Origin: Gracilimonas amylolytica
GTDB lineage: Bacteria; Bacteroidota; Rhodothermia; Balneolales; Balneolaceae
Reading direction: 5' to 3'
Length of the DNA: 64,000 bases
NCBI RefSeq assembly: GCF_002911695.1
Contig: NZ_PQBS01000004.1
Span: 1 to 64,000 of the forward strand
This document shows positions 54,819 through 64,000 of the stretch, piece by piece (position 1 is the first letter of the stretch; every line of letters begins with the position of its first letter). Position numbers and translations under genes: made by a program. Below the pieces are notes generated by a model. It made no database searches. It worked only from the letters and a program-made list of their open reading frames with translations, and was not told the DNA's origin.

Positions 54819-56762
54819 TTACTTCTTGTCGTCTTCGTCATCAACTACTTCATAGTCGGCATCAACGGCATCGTCGCCACTGTCTGCGCTATCAGAAGCT
54901 GTTTCGCCCTGAGCGCCGGCACCTTCAGCACCTGCGGCTCCGCCTGCTGCAGCTTCTTCCTGAGTAGCTTTGTAGATCTCTTCAGAAGCACCGGACCAGG
55001 CCTGATTTACAGCTTCGATAGCTGCATCGATCTCGTCGATGTTCTCTTCTTTGTGAGCTTTCTCTAGGTTTTCAACGGCCTCTTCAATAGCCTTCTTGTT
55101 CTCATCAGAGATCTTATCTCCGTATTCATCAAGCTGCTTCCTGGTTGAGAACACCAGGCTGTCGGCCTGATTCAATTTCTCTACCCGCTCTTTGATCTGT
55201 TTGTCTTCTTCTGCATGCTCTTCCGCAGCTTTCTTCATTTTTTCGATCTCCTCTTCGGATAATCCTGAAGAAGATTCGATACGGATACTTTGCTCTTTTC
55301 CGGTTCCTTTGTCTTTCGCGGTAATGTTCAACACACCGTTTGCGTCAATATCGAAGGTCACTTCGATCTGAGGCACTCCTCGTGGTGCCGGTGGAATTCC
55401 ATCTAAGTGGAAGCGGCCAAGGGTTCGGTTATCCTGAGCTTTGGCACGTTCACCCTGCAGTACATGGATCTCTACGCTGGACTGATTGTCAGCGGCAGTA
55501 GAGAATACCTGCGACTTACTGGTTGGGATCGTACTGTTAGACTCGATCAATGGAGTCATCACACCACCCATGGTTTCAATTCCCAGAGTCAGCGGAGTCA
55601 CGTCGAGAAGAACTACATCTTCCACATCACCGGACATCACACCACCCTGAATGGCAGCACCTACGGCAACCACTTCATCAGGATTTACGCCTTTGCTTGG
55701 GTCTTTGCCAAAGAAGGCTTTTACTTCTTCCTGAATTTTTGGAATTCGGGTTGAACCACCCACCAGAATGACCTGATCGATATCAGACTTTGACAGTCCG
55801 GCATCATCAAGCGCTTTCTTGCAAGGGTCGATGGATCGTTTTACAAGATCATCAACCAATTGCTCAAATTTGGCACGGCTCAAGTCTATATTCAGGTGTT
55901 TAGGTCCTGAGTCAGTAGCCGTCACAAACGGTAGGTTGATATTGGTTTTCTGTGAGCTTGAAAGCTCGATCTTGGCTTTCTCAGCAGCATCTTTGAGTCG
56001 CTGCATTGCCATTGGATCTTTGCGAAGGTCGATGCCTTCATCTTTCTTAAATTCGTCTGCCAGGAAATCAATGATGCGCTGATCAAAGTCATCGCCACCG
56101 AGGTGAGTATCACCGTTGGTTGATTTCACTTCAAATACACCGTCACCGAGTTCCAGAATTGAAACATCAAAGGTACCACCACCAAGGTCATACACAACGA
56201 TGGTCTGGTCATCATCTTTTTTATCCAAACCATAAGCCAGTGAAGCAGCGGTTGGCTCGTTGATGATACGCTTCACTTCAAGTCCGGCAATTTTTCCGGC
56301 TTCCTGAGTGGCTTTACGCTGGGCATCATTAAAGTATGCAGGAACCGTAATTACAGCTTCTGTTACCTTTTCACCCAGATATTCTTCAGCGGTTTGCTTC
56401 ATTTTCTGAAGAACCATAGCTGATATTTCCTGTGGTGCATATTTACGGTCTTCGATCTCAACACGTGCCGTGCCGTCGTCACCTTTTACCACTTTATAAG
56501 AAACCTGCTTGGTCTCTCCTTTAACCTCATCAAACATGCGGCCCATGAATCTCTTCACGGATGCCACTGTCTTATCCGGGTTGGTGATCGCCTGACGTTT
56601 AGCAGGGGCACCTACCAGTCGCTCTCCATCTTTGGAGAAAGCCACAACAGAAGGTGTCGTTCTTCCACCCTCACTGTTCTGAATAACCACCGGCTCACCG
56701 CCTTCCATTACGGCCACGCATGAGTTGGTTGTTCCTAAGTCAATTCCTATGATTTTTCCCAT
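54819..56762 (-). CDS. dnaK: Chaperone DnaK (Hsp70)
   Basis: ATP-dependent chaperone of 647 residues. The nucleotide-binding domain starts [17 protein letters not shown] and contains [16 protein letters not shown]; the substrate-binding domain starts near residue 390 ([19 protein letters not shown]). The Ala/Gly/acidic tail ends [12 protein letters not shown], the usual C-terminus for cochaperone binding. No dnaJ or grpE is nearby; an hsp20 gene is upstream on the same strand, with 160 bases containing an inverted repeat (cacttcattac and its complement) between them. No CIRCE element was seen. Confidence 0.97.
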   Translation of the reverse strand: MGKIIGIDLGTTNSCVAVMEGGEPVVIQNSEGGRTTPSVVAFSKDGERLVGAPAKRQAITNPDKTVASVKRFMGRMFDEVKGETKQVSYKVVKGDDGTARVEIEDRKYAPQEISAMVLQKMKQTAEEYLGEKVTEAVITVPAYFNDAQRKATQEAGKIAGLEVKRIINEPTAASLAYGLDKKDDDQTIVVYDLGGGTFDVSILELGDGVFEVKSTNGDTHLGGDDFDQRIIDFLADEFKKDEGIDLRKDPMAMQRLKDAAEKAKIELSSSQKTNINLPFVTATDSGPKHLNIDLSRAKFEQLVDDLVKRSIDPCKKALDDAGLSKSDIDQVILVGGSTRIPKIQEEVKAFFGKDPSKGVNPDEVVAVGAAIQGGVMSGDVEDVVLLDVTPLTLGIETMGGVMTPLIESNSTIPTSKSQVFSTAADNQSSVEIHVLQGERAKAQDNRTLGRFHLDGIPPAPRGVPQIEVTFDIDANGVLNITAKDKGTGKEQSIRIESSSGLSEEEIEKMKKAAEEHAEEDKQIKERVEKLNQADSLVFSTRKQLDEYGDKISDENKKAIEEAVENLEKAHKEENIDEIDAAIEAVNQAWSGASEEIYKATQEEAAAGGAAGAEGAGAQGETASDSADSGDDAVDADYEVVDDEDDKK

Positions 56763-56922
56763 TGGTCTGTTCTGTTTTACTTTTTACTGTTATTAATATT
56801 CTTTTTATAGTGATGAGTGATCAAGTAATGAAGCAAGTTTTTCTGATTCTTTACTCGTTCATTCAAAATCTCACTGATAGTTTTATAAGACTACTTTATT
56901 GCTCATCACTTCATTACTAAAC

Positions 56923-57357
56923 TTATTTAACCGGAATGGACTGTGAGTCCTTCAATGCCTCCGACTTTGGCATGGCGATCGTCAGAACGCCGTTTCTGAA
57001 ACTGGCAGACACTTCTGCTGCATTCACATTCTGAGGAACGGCAAATGCGCGGGCAAAAGCACCACGTCGTCGTTCCTGTCGCTTGAATTCTTCTTCGTCT
57101 CCGGCAGTAATCTCACGTTCACCTTTCACCGTAAGCACATTGTTTTTCAGGGAGATCCCAATTTCTTTTTTTGATAGTCCGGGTAGATCCAGCATGATCT
57201 TATACTCATCCTCACTTTCCAGGATATCGCAATCGGGAGCAAAGTCTTTTTCATCATTGGCCAAAGGCACCACTTTTTCCACAAACTGCTGAATGTCCTT
57301 CCCCAGCTTGGACAGGTGCCGCTCAATTTCGATACCAAATTCTGTAAAATCTCCCAT
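56923..57357 (-). CDS. Hsp20/alpha-crystallin small heat-shock protein
   Basis: ATP-independent holdase of 144 residues. The alpha-crystallin domain runs from about residue 45 (ILESEDEYKIMLDLPGLSKKEIGISLKNNVLTVKGERE) to FRNGVLTIAMPKSE. The C-terminal tail QSIPVK carries the I-x-I/V-like motif. Upstream of dnaK on the same strand, both probably stress-induced. 170 bases precede it with no identified promoter. Confidence 0.94.
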   Translation of the reverse strand: MGDFTEFGIEIERHLSKLGKDIQQFVEKVVPLANDEKDFAPDCDILESEDEYKIMLDLPGLSKKEIGISLKNNVLTVKGEREITAGDEEEFKRQERRRGAFARAFAVPQNVNAAEVSASFRNGVLTIAMPKSEALKDSQSIPVK

Positions 57358-57527
57358 GTGCGTAATGGTTTATTCAAATTCATAAGTAGATAAGCAATAC
57401 CAATGCCAACTTTTGAAGAGCGTATCAATACTGACGTAATGACCGACGTATTGTCAGAAGTGGTGGGTGATAAATTGATAAGAAATGAAGTAGGCTAAAT
57501 GATACTATCGATTTACTTCATCACTCT

Positions 57528-58814
57528 TCAATTCATCATTTTTTCGAGATCTTCCCAGAAGGTAGGATAGGAAACCGCAGCTGACTCTGCATCTTTGATC
57601 TTGCTTTCACCCTTTCCTTTAAGTGATAATACAGCGGAGGCCATGGCAATGCGGTGGTCGTGGAAAGATTCGAATTCAGCAGATTGAAAGGTAAATTCCG
57701 GATCTCCATGGATGATGAGGCCGTCTTCCTGTTCTTCAAAATTGGCCCCCACAGCTTTTAGCATTTTAGACATCGCCATGATGCGATCGGTTTCTTTGTG
57801 GCGGAGTTCCTCAGCGCCGGAAATAACGGACGTTCCTTCTGCAAATAACATGGCTACGGCAAGGATCGGCAGTTCATCAATACAATTTGGAATCATCTTA
57901 GGATCGATCTCTACTGCTTTCAGATCCGACCCTTTCACCTTGATATCCCCGACCGGCTCAGCTCCTTCCATGCGTTCATTTTCGATGATAAGGTCAGCTC
58001 CCATATCTCCCAAAATATCCAGTAGAGCACTTCGGGTAGGGTTCAATCCCACATTCTCGATCAGCATTTCAGCATTATTCTGAATGGCACCGGCCACCAG
58101 CCAGAAAGCAGCGGCCGAGAAATCTCCCGGAATGGTATAACTTTGTTCCGGGATCTCATCAGCAATACTGGCAGAAATGATCTTTTTCCCATTTTCCCAC
58201 TGTTGATGCAGATTTAGGAGCCGCTCAGTGTGATCACGGCTAGGCAGTGTTTCAATTACCCGGGTTACTTCCTCTCCAAACAAACCGGCCAGTAAAATAC
58301 AGGATTTCAGCTGGGCACTTGGAACCGGCAGCTCAAATTCCATCGGTCTCAACGGTTCAACCCGATTGATAAACAGTGGTGCATAAGCAGAGTTCCGTGC
58401 AAGAATATGGGCTCCCATAGCTTCAAGCGGCTCAATGATACGCGTCATGGTTCTGCCACACAGTGAGGCATCCCCGATCAATTTGGCAGATATACCGGCT
58501 CCCACCAATACACCGGAAAGTAATCGCATGGCTGTGCCTGAATTTCCACAATCCAGATCCTGCTTTGGTTCCACAAGGCCATCCCTTCCTTTTCCCTCAA
58601 TGATGAGGTCTCCCGAATCCTCTTTTACAATGGCACCCAACTGCTGAACACATCGAAGGGTACTTTGCGGATCCTGGGCTTGAGAATAATTCCTGATCCT
58701 CGACTTACCATCATAGAGCAACGAAAAGATCGCCGCTCTTTGAGAAATAGACTTATCTGGAGGAAGTTGCAGAGATCCTTTTAATGAACCGGCACCGCTG
58801 ACAGTTTTGATCAT
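57528..58814 (-). CDS. aroA: 3-phosphoshikimate 1-carboxyvinyltransferase (EPSP synthase)
   Basis: Sixth step of the shikimate pathway; joins phosphoenolpyruvate to shikimate 3-phosphate. Motifs are PPDKSISQRAAI near the N-terminus, CGNSGTAMRLLSGVL (about 88-102), ELPILAVAM and RHKETDRI near the C-terminus. Length of 428 residues is normal. Its start overlaps the stop of the upstream TPR gene by four bases, so its translation appears coupled to an exported protein, an unusual arrangement for this housekeeping gene. Confidence 0.96.
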   Translation of the reverse strand: MIKTVSGAGSLKGSLQLPPDKSISQRAAIFSLLYDGKSRIRNYSQAQDPQSTLRCVQQLGAIVKEDSGDLIIEGKGRDGLVEPKQDLDCGNSGTAMRLLSGVLVGAGISAKLIGDASLCGRTMTRIIEPLEAMGAHILARNSAYAPLFINRVEPLRPMEFELPVPSAQLKSCILLAGLFGEEVTRVIETLPSRDHTERLLNLHQQWENGKKIISASIADEIPEQSYTIPGDFSAAAFWLVAGAIQNNAEMLIENVGLNPTRSALLDILGDMGADLIIENERMEGAEPVGDIKVKGSDLKAVEIDPKMIPNCIDELPILAVAMLFAEGTSVISGAEELRHKETDRIMAMSKMLKAVGANFEEQEDGLIIHGDPEFTFQSAEFESFHDHRIAMASAVLSLKGKGESKIKDAESAAVSYPTFWEDLEKMMN

Positions 58815-61807
58815 AGGTCAGCTTGATCTAATAAAGCCCGGGCTCTTTGCTCCGCTTCCGTTCCGGGGTAAGAATCAATAAGGGAGTTCAAAATGGTAAC
58901 GGCTTCCCCTCGATTCCCCATTCTTAGATGACACTCAGCACTGTTGTACATCGATCGGGAAACCCAGGTATCGAAGGCCTCAAAGAGCACCCGAACTTTT
59001 CCGTATTCTTCCAGGGCTGCGTTATACTGTTCCTGCCTTTGATTGATCTCACCTAAATAGAATTGCGCCTCAGCTCCCACCTCCGTTGTGCTTTCTTCAG
59101 CTATGGGGCGTAAGTATTCATCGGCTTGATCAAAATTACCTTGCTCTAAAGCCACTTTACCCAAACCGGCTTTAGCTGATTCACTGTTTAAGTTGATCTC
59201 AAGGGCAGATTCAAATTCTTCTTTTGCTTTCTCAATCTGCTCGCGGGCAAGGCTGGCATTACCCATTCCAACCAAAGCTTCCTGACGAAATCTGGGTGAA
59301 CTCTCAAATAATTCTGCATAGTTGGCATGCGACTCAGCATAAGCACCCTTCTCGTAATTCAACATACCCAGGGAAGTAAGTGCTGAAGATGCGATCTCAC
59401 TTTCCGGAAATTCATTCACTATGGTTCGATAGGTTTCTATGGCCTCATCGACCTGACCGGTTTGTCGATAGGATTCTGCCAGGTTAGAGTAAGCCTCCGG
59501 CATTAACTCTTCGGAGTTCGTCACTCTTAAATACTGACGAAATTCCCCGATCGCATTTTCATAATCCCCACGCTGAAAGACATTCAGTGCCTGTCGGTAT
59601 CGAAGCTGATCAGCCGTTTGACTGGCAGGATTATCACTCAGGAAGTCTTCGAGTATAGCCGAACTGCTGTCGGTTCTTCCGGCTGAAAGCTGTGCAAATT
59701 GAATACCATCGATCGCCTCAATGATGTAGTTACTTTTTGGATAGTCATCCAGAACTTTTTGGTACGCGGCAATCGCCCGTTCGTATTCCCCGGCATTATA
59801 ATACGCATCACCAATGTTATACTGAGACCGCGCGGCCCATTCTGTTCCGGGGTATTTGCTGATCACAGTCTGGAATTCCTCGATGGCCTGCGAGTAGTTA
59901 TTGGTATTCAGGTAGATGTAAGCAATGTTATACTGAGCCTGCTCCCGTAACCGGCTGAACGGATAGATCCGTAAGGTTTTCCTGAAATTTGAAACAGCCT
60001 CAAAGGTTCGGCCCGCACGGTAGTAACTATTAGCCACCTGAAACATCGCATAATCTCCACCGGGCTCTGCACCAATGGCACGATTATAACTTTCAATAGC
60101 TTCGCGATAACGACCCAGGGCATAATAAGCATCCCCGATCCTTAACTGCACATCCGTATCATAAGGGAAAAGAGCTGTTTCCGGTGCCTCATAATTTTCA
60201 AGGAAATCTCTGAGGGGTTGAACCGCCTGTTCATACTGCCCCATTTGAAAATGACTCCATCCCAGCGAATACAATGCTGCCCCCATCATATCAGAATCCG
60301 GGTAGTTCTCTGTGTAGATCCTGAATCGCTGAGCGGCGCTGTTGAATTGATTCATTTTGTAATAACTGTCAGCACTCCAGAATAAAGCCTCACGTCCGGT
60401 TTCAGAATTTGCTGAACCGGTATAAACTGTTTCAAACAGTGGCTGTGCTTGTTCATAAGCTTGATTTCTATACAAGATCCAGGCTTTTTGGAAGGTGGCC
60501 TGACGTCTTAACTGTGGGTCAATATCCGCAACTTTCTCAGCTTCCTCAAAAGCCTGAATAGCCCGGGTATATTCTGCATTCGCAAAAAATGCTTGCCCCA
60601 GCATCGTGTAAACGTTACCGGGCTCTTCCAGTTCAACATCACTTCTCACCAATTCCAGTAACACTTCGATCGACTCTCCATATCGGGATGCTTCAAACGC
60701 TGAGATCGACCATTCGTAGTAGGCCTTTTCAACCCAAAGTCCGGTTTTAAAACGATCACCGAAATCCCTGAACGAATTGATGGATTTACCATACTGTCCA
60801 CCCAGTTTTTCATTGACGGCTTTGTAATACTGGGCTTTTCTGGCCACTTCATCTTCACCGACTGAGGCACGGCCAAATGATTCAGCCGCCCAATGATAGA
60901 TCTCCTGTTTGTGATAGACCCAACCTAAACCATAATGTGCGATCCTTTCCTCTGGGGTTCCTTTCGTCAGATTGATGTATCTGAGATAGGTTTTTGAAGC
61001 CTCATCATACAACCCCAGGTAATTCTGACTTTCCCCTATAAGAAATATAGCCTTGCTTAGCGATTCATCATCCAGATACGGCAAAGCAGATTCCAGAGCC
61101 TCGATCGCCTCCTCATATCTTGCCTGCTGGTAGTAAGATTCTCCCAACGCAGTGCCAACCCGTCTGGTGATCTCACTATTAGGATAGCGCTCCTTAAGAA
61201 CTTCAAATGCTTCAGATGCAGCCGTGTATTGTTCCTGACTCAAAAATAATCTTCCCCGTGCATACAGTGCTTTTGGCGCCCATTCGGATCTGGGATAATC
61301 TTCAGCCAGCTCCATAAAGTATCCCCTGGAATCCTCATAGTCTCCGTTTTCGGCCGCTGCTTCAGCGATCCAGTACATGGTTTCGGCCCCATCCTTGTCA
61401 CCCATCCAGGAATCCACCGCATCTTGATAATACCTGATAGCCGTTTCATATTCGCCTTTATCGGTAAAACGATGCCCAAGATCTCTCAACAAACGCTCAG
61501 ATAATTCATGTCCGGTGTGTTCTAAAACGAATTCCCTGTAGTAAGTCTCGATATTTGCAGAATCGATCCCGGTTTTTGCACGCGTTAAAAAATAATCGGA
61601 TGAAACTCTGAGTTCGTGATCAGGGTACTTTGAATTAAAGGTCTGCAGGTTCTCCGATGCTTCTTCAAAAAATCCTTTTTCGTATAGATCAACCCCCGTT
61701 TGATACAGATGGGTTTTAGAGGTTTGGATATCCTGGGCGCTCAGACCGGACGCCATCATGAAAATGCATAGAAATGTAAGGGTACTGCTTTTTGGAACGG
61801 AGAGCAT
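58811..61807 (-). CDS. Large exported tetratricopeptide-repeat protein
   Basis: A 998-residue exported protein with signal peptide (1-24, SGLSAQ). The whole remainder is a solenoid of about 20-plus TPR units with the typical W/L-G-Y-A-F-A-P pattern and consensus pieces such as YEEAIEALESALPYLDDES and YPNSEITRRVGTALGESYYQQ. Several repeats share FYPxSEIA-type ends like BamD/YbgF-like TPRs, which suggests an envelope scaffold. Partners are unknown. It is the third gene of the hflX-CBS-TPR-aroA run. Confidence 0.88.
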   Translation of the reverse strand: MLSVPKSSTLTFLCIFMMASGLSAQDIQTSKTHLYQTGVDLYEKGFFEEASENLQTFNSKYPDHELRVSSDYFLTRAKTGIDSANIETYYREFVLEHTGHELSERLLRDLGHRFTDKGEYETAIRYYQDAVDSWMGDKDGAETMYWIAEAAAENGDYEDSRGYFMELAEDYPRSEWAPKALYARGRLFLSQEQYTAASEAFEVLKERYPNSEITRRVGTALGESYYQQARYEEAIEALESALPYLDDESLSKAIFLIGESQNYLGLYDEASKTYLRYINLTKGTPEERIAHYGLGWVYHKQEIYHWAAESFGRASVGEDEVARKAQYYKAVNEKLGGQYGKSINSFRDFGDRFKTGLWVEKAYYEWSISAFEASRYGESIEVLLELVRSDVELEEPGNVYTMLGQAFFANAEYTRAIQAFEEAEKVADIDPQLRRQATFQKAWILYRNQAYEQAQPLFETVYTGSANSETGREALFWSADSYYKMNQFNSAAQRFRIYTENYPDSDMMGAALYSLGWSHFQMGQYEQAVQPLRDFLENYEAPETALFPYDTDVQLRIGDAYYALGRYREAIESYNRAIGAEPGGDYAMFQVANSYYRAGRTFEAVSNFRKTLRIYPFSRLREQAQYNIAYIYLNTNNYSQAIEEFQTVISKYPGTEWAARSQYNIGDAYYNAGEYERAIAAYQKVLDDYPKSNYIIEAIDGIQFAQLSAGRTDSSSAILEDFLSDNPASQTADQLRYRQALNVFQRGDYENAIGEFRQYLRVTNSEELMPEAYSNLAESYRQTGQVDEAIETYRTIVNEFPESEIASSALTSLGMLNYEKGAYAESHANYAELFESSPRFRQEALVGMGNASLAREQIEKAKEEFESALEINLNSESAKAGLGKVALEQGNFDQADEYLRPIAEESTTEVGAEAQFYLGEINQRQEQYNAALEEYGKVRVLFEAFDTWVSRSMYNSAECHLRMGNRGEAVTILNSLIDSYPGTEAEQRARALLDQADL

Positions 61808-61843
61808 GAAACTCGTTTACTAAATTGGGTTAATAGTTACTTC

Positions 61844-62509
61844 TTATATGTCAAGATAGCGAATAAGTTCATCCGCCCGGTCAGAAAAATTATTTTCCAG
61901 TGCTTCACTGTTGGCTTCAGAGATAATAGTGTAGCCAAAACGGCGTAAGCTGGAGCTGATGGTAGAAGAGTCCTCTAAATTCAACTTAAATGAAACTCTG
62001 TATGATGGATTGTCTGCACTTGGTTGCTGTACAGCCACACCCAATATCTTTGCGCCTTCCATTTCAATGATCCTTACAAGGTCTGCAAGGGTGAAGTCCG
62101 GCTGATTCATTTCAACCGCGATCACGGATCCAAAACTGGACAGATTAAAAGCTTCACCAAGAGCCGCTAACAGGTCTCTTTTTTTGATCATACCCTGAAA
62201 GGACATTTCATTATCCACCACAGGGATCAAATACAACTCCTTGGCCAGCATTACCCTGGAAGCTTCAAACAAGTGTTGATCTTTTGGAACGGTCAAAGGT
62301 TCATCCAGTTCCACTTCACTCAGAGCTGAACTTTCGTCAACCACTTCAATTAGTTTTTCAAGAGAGGCCATACCAATGACTTTTCCATCCTCATTGACCA
62401 CACAGAATTTATTGGTGTGTAACAACTCGATCTTCATCAGGGCTGTTGCCACTGTATCTGTGAGCTTAAGAGGTGATATGTCGGTATTTAAGATCTCTTT
62501 TACTAGCAT
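61844..62509 (-). CDS. CBS-domain protein with C-terminal ACT-like domain
   Basis: A 221-residue cytoplasmic protein. Two CBS motifs (about 1-60 and 70-130; the second includes LYLIPVVDNEMSFQGMIKKRDLL) form a nucleotide-sensing pair. The rest (about 140-215) has ACT-like strands (AVEMNQPDFTLADLVRIIEMEGAKILGVAV). The layout resembles AcuB-type regulators. It starts two bases after the hflX stop. Confidence 0.88.
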   Translation of the reverse strand: MLVKEILNTDISPLKLTDTVATALMKIELLHTNKFCVVNEDGKVIGMASLEKLIEVVDESSALSEVELDEPLTVPKDQHLFEASRVMLAKELYLIPVVDNEMSFQGMIKKRDLLAALGEAFNLSSFGSVIAVEMNQPDFTLADLVRIIEMEGAKILGVAVQQPSADNPSYRVSFKLNLEDSSTISSSLRRFGYTIISEANSEALENNFSDRADELIRYLDI

Positions 62510-62511
62510 AG

Positions 62512-63801
62512 TTATACAACTTCACCGTTAGTCCCAATAGTATCCAACAAATGGGATAATTGCTTAAAATCTTTTTCAGCCATGCTGAAGGTCATTTCAA
62601 CATCCGTTCCTTCATAGGACTCGTTTTCAACCGTTGCGTTCTCATGAATAAAAGCAACTGCTTTGTATTTTGAAACCGGAATTTGAAGCGTATGACGATC
62701 ATAATCCAATTCTATCATATCCTCAATACTTCTCTCGAGTTCCCTGAGCCCTATTCTTTGCTCTGCTGAGACAAATATCGCGTTAGGATACCGCTGTTTC
62801 ATATCGGCAACCTGTTGGGCTTCCATTTTATCTACCTTATTGAAAACCAGGATTGTGCGTTTATTGGTAGCCTTAAGTTCTTCCAGGGTTTCCTCAACCA
62901 CCTCTATGTATTCGTCTGCCATCTTTGAAGATGCATCAACGACATGCAATAAGATATCCGCCTCACGAACCTCATCAAGCGTAGATTTAAAGCTTTCTAC
63001 CAGGTTATGCGGCAATTTCCGGATAAAGCCTACCGTATCGGATAACAGGATGGAGTGATTTTCAAGTTCATGCCGCCTTACCGTGGAGTCCAGTGTAGCA
63101 AACAAACGATCCTCAGCAAATACCCCGGTTTCAGTAAGTGCGTTCATCAGGGTTGATTTCCCGGCATTGGTATATCCTACAAGAGATATACGGTTCATAC
63201 CTTCCCGGCCTTTCCGCTGCGTAGTACGTTGCTTGCTCAGTTTATCCAGCTTATCCTTAAGTACTGATATCCTTCGGCCGATCAGGCGCCGGTCAGTCTC
63301 GATCTGTGTTTCACCCGGGCCTTTTGTTCCAATTCCACCTTTTTGGCGGGATAAGTGAGTCCAGTATCGCGTTAACCGTGGTAACAAATATTGCAACTGC
63401 GCCAGTTCAACCTGAGTTTTAGCGGCTGCCGTCTTGGCTCTTGAGGCAAATATGTCAAGAATGAGAGAGCTTCTGTCCAATACTTTGGCATCGGTTCCAT
63501 GCTCAATATTTCTTAACTGGGTGGGTGACAGGTCGTCATCAAAGATCACCGTATCAATCTTTTTCTCTTCCATGATCCGCTTCAACTCATGCAGCTTACC
63601 TTTCCCTATGTAAGTGGATGAATCCGGATGGGTCTTGTTTTGAAGGATCTTCTCAATGGTAATGCCACCGGCGGTGTCGGTAAGGAGTTCAAGTTCATCC
63701 AAATACTCTTCCGCCTGAAACCTGCTTGTCTCAGGACCATACAGCCCTACCAATACAACCCGTTCTCTTTCTATGTCTGAATTTTTAACGTCGTCTAACA
63801 A
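62512..63801 (-). CDS. hflX: GTPase HflX
   Basis: Ribosome-associated GTPase that rescues stalled or stressed ribosomes. The HflX-specific region includes GIGTKGPGETQIETDRR (156-172). G1 is GYTNAGKST (209-217), G3 DTVGFIRKLP and G4 NKVD. Length is 429 residues. The start is TTG at 63801, without a clear Shine-Dalgarno; the previous gene's stop is 13 bases upstream. Leads the hflX-CBS-TPR-aroA series after the partial gene at the right edge. Confidence 0.95.
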   Translation of the reverse strand: MLDDVKNSDIERERVVLVGLYGPETSRFQAEEYLDELELLTDTAGGITIEKILQNKTHPDSSTYIGKGKLHELKRIMEEKKIDTVIFDDDLSPTQLRNIEHGTDAKVLDRSSLILDIFASRAKTAAAKTQVELAQLQYLLPRLTRYWTHLSRQKGGIGTKGPGETQIETDRRLIGRRISVLKDKLDKLSKQRTTQRKGREGMNRISLVGYTNAGKSTLMNALTETGVFAEDRLFATLDSTVRRHELENHSILLSDTVGFIRKLPHNLVESFKSTLDEVREADILLHVVDASSKMADEYIEVVEETLEELKATNKRTILVFNKVDKMEAQQVADMKQRYPNAIFVSAEQRIGLRELERSIEDMIELDYDRHTLQIPVSKYKAVAFIHENATVENESYEGTDVEMTFSMAEKDFKQLSHLLDTIGTNGEVV

Positions 63802-63814
63802 ATGTGATACCTAC

Positions 63815-64000
63815 TTATTCTTCCTGAATTCTCTTGAGGTCAATATCCGGAATAGATTGCCCTTCCAGCTTATTTTCCAACTTTAAAGATACAATTTTTT
63901 TAACTGCTTCGTGCTGCCTGAAAGGGACGAACAACTTTAATTGCTGATACCCTTCACGGATACTTTTGTTCATTTCTGAATAACTGAACAAATATTCTTT
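63815..64000 (-). CDS. Partial gene, C-terminal end only
   Basis: The minus-strand frame is open from the right edge to a TAA at 63815-63817, giving about 61 C-terminal residues: KEYLFSYSEMNKSIREGYQQ, continuing LKLFVPFRQHEAVKKIVSLK and ending LEGQSIPDIDLKRIQEE. Mixed charged and helical; the family is not recognised. Its stop lies 13 bases before the hflX start, so it is probably in the same operon. Confidence 0.7.
   Translation of the reverse strand, partial: KEYLFSYSEMNKSIREGYQQLKLFVPFRQHEAVKKIVSLKLENKLEGQSIPDIDLKRIQEE

Overview
The window looks like the chromosome of an aerobic, probably marine member of the Balneolota/Bacteroidota side of the FCB group. This is inferred from gene content: a giant secreted protein with lamin-tail domains and a type IX-style C-terminal domain, a TonB-dependent receptor, DUF3078 and DUF2851 proteins, 6-bladed beta-propeller lipoproteins, a probably Na+-type membrane pyrophosphatase, mostly weak Shine-Dalgarno sites, and several promoter candidates of the Bacteroidota TAnnTTTG type. 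No rRNA, CRISPR array, transposase, integrase or prophage was seen. One tRNA (Gln-UUG) is present.

Layout. 0.6-3.5 kb: a three-gene proton-translocating NAD(P) transhydrogenase operon. 3.5-9.8 kb: an FKBP lipoprotein, catalase-peroxidase KatG, a thioredoxin and a small secreted protein, separated by three copies of a long, highly structured repeat. 9.9-17.8 kb: M1 aminopeptidase lipoprotein, a beta-propeller lipoprotein, an MFS transporter, aspartate-semialdehyde dehydrogenase and two tandem paralogous small proteins. 18-27.5 kb: an unrecognised 413-residue protein, a 2013-residue surface protein and a TonB receptor. 27.6-33 kb: murI, an OPT transporter, mscL, a small thiamine-binding-like protein and PIN-PhoH. 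33.2-35.2 kb: a low-GC cassette encoding a small exported Cys-rich peptide, a beta-propeller lipoprotein and an anchored DsbA-like protein, beside a decayed copy of the 3' end of the neighbouring trmH/spoU gene. 35.3-44.8 kb: TrmH, an ALDH7-type dehydrogenase, a DJ-1/PfpI protein, then the leftward tRNA-Gln-prs-rplY-pth-hppA cluster, DUF2851 and YtxH genes. 45-48.6 kb: PyrR-like phosphoribosyltransferase, DUF3078 protein, PLP decarboxylase-family enzyme and an unknown protein. 48.6-54.6 kb: a 1111-residue propeller/amidohydrolase, pyrF-rnhA and tsaD. 54.8-64 kb: leftward dnaK, hsp20, and a tightly packed hflX-CBS-TPR-aroA operon that begins beyond the right edge.

Most of the window is ordinary core metabolism, translation and protein quality control. 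The unusual parts are (1) the three-copy structured repeat, whose opposite arms change together and so keep their pairing, and (2) the 33.2-35.2 kb cassette, which combines an exported Cys-rich peptide, a disulfide-handling protein and a propeller lipoprotein and has the base composition and boundary of a recent acquisition. Several families of short palindromes recur between genes.
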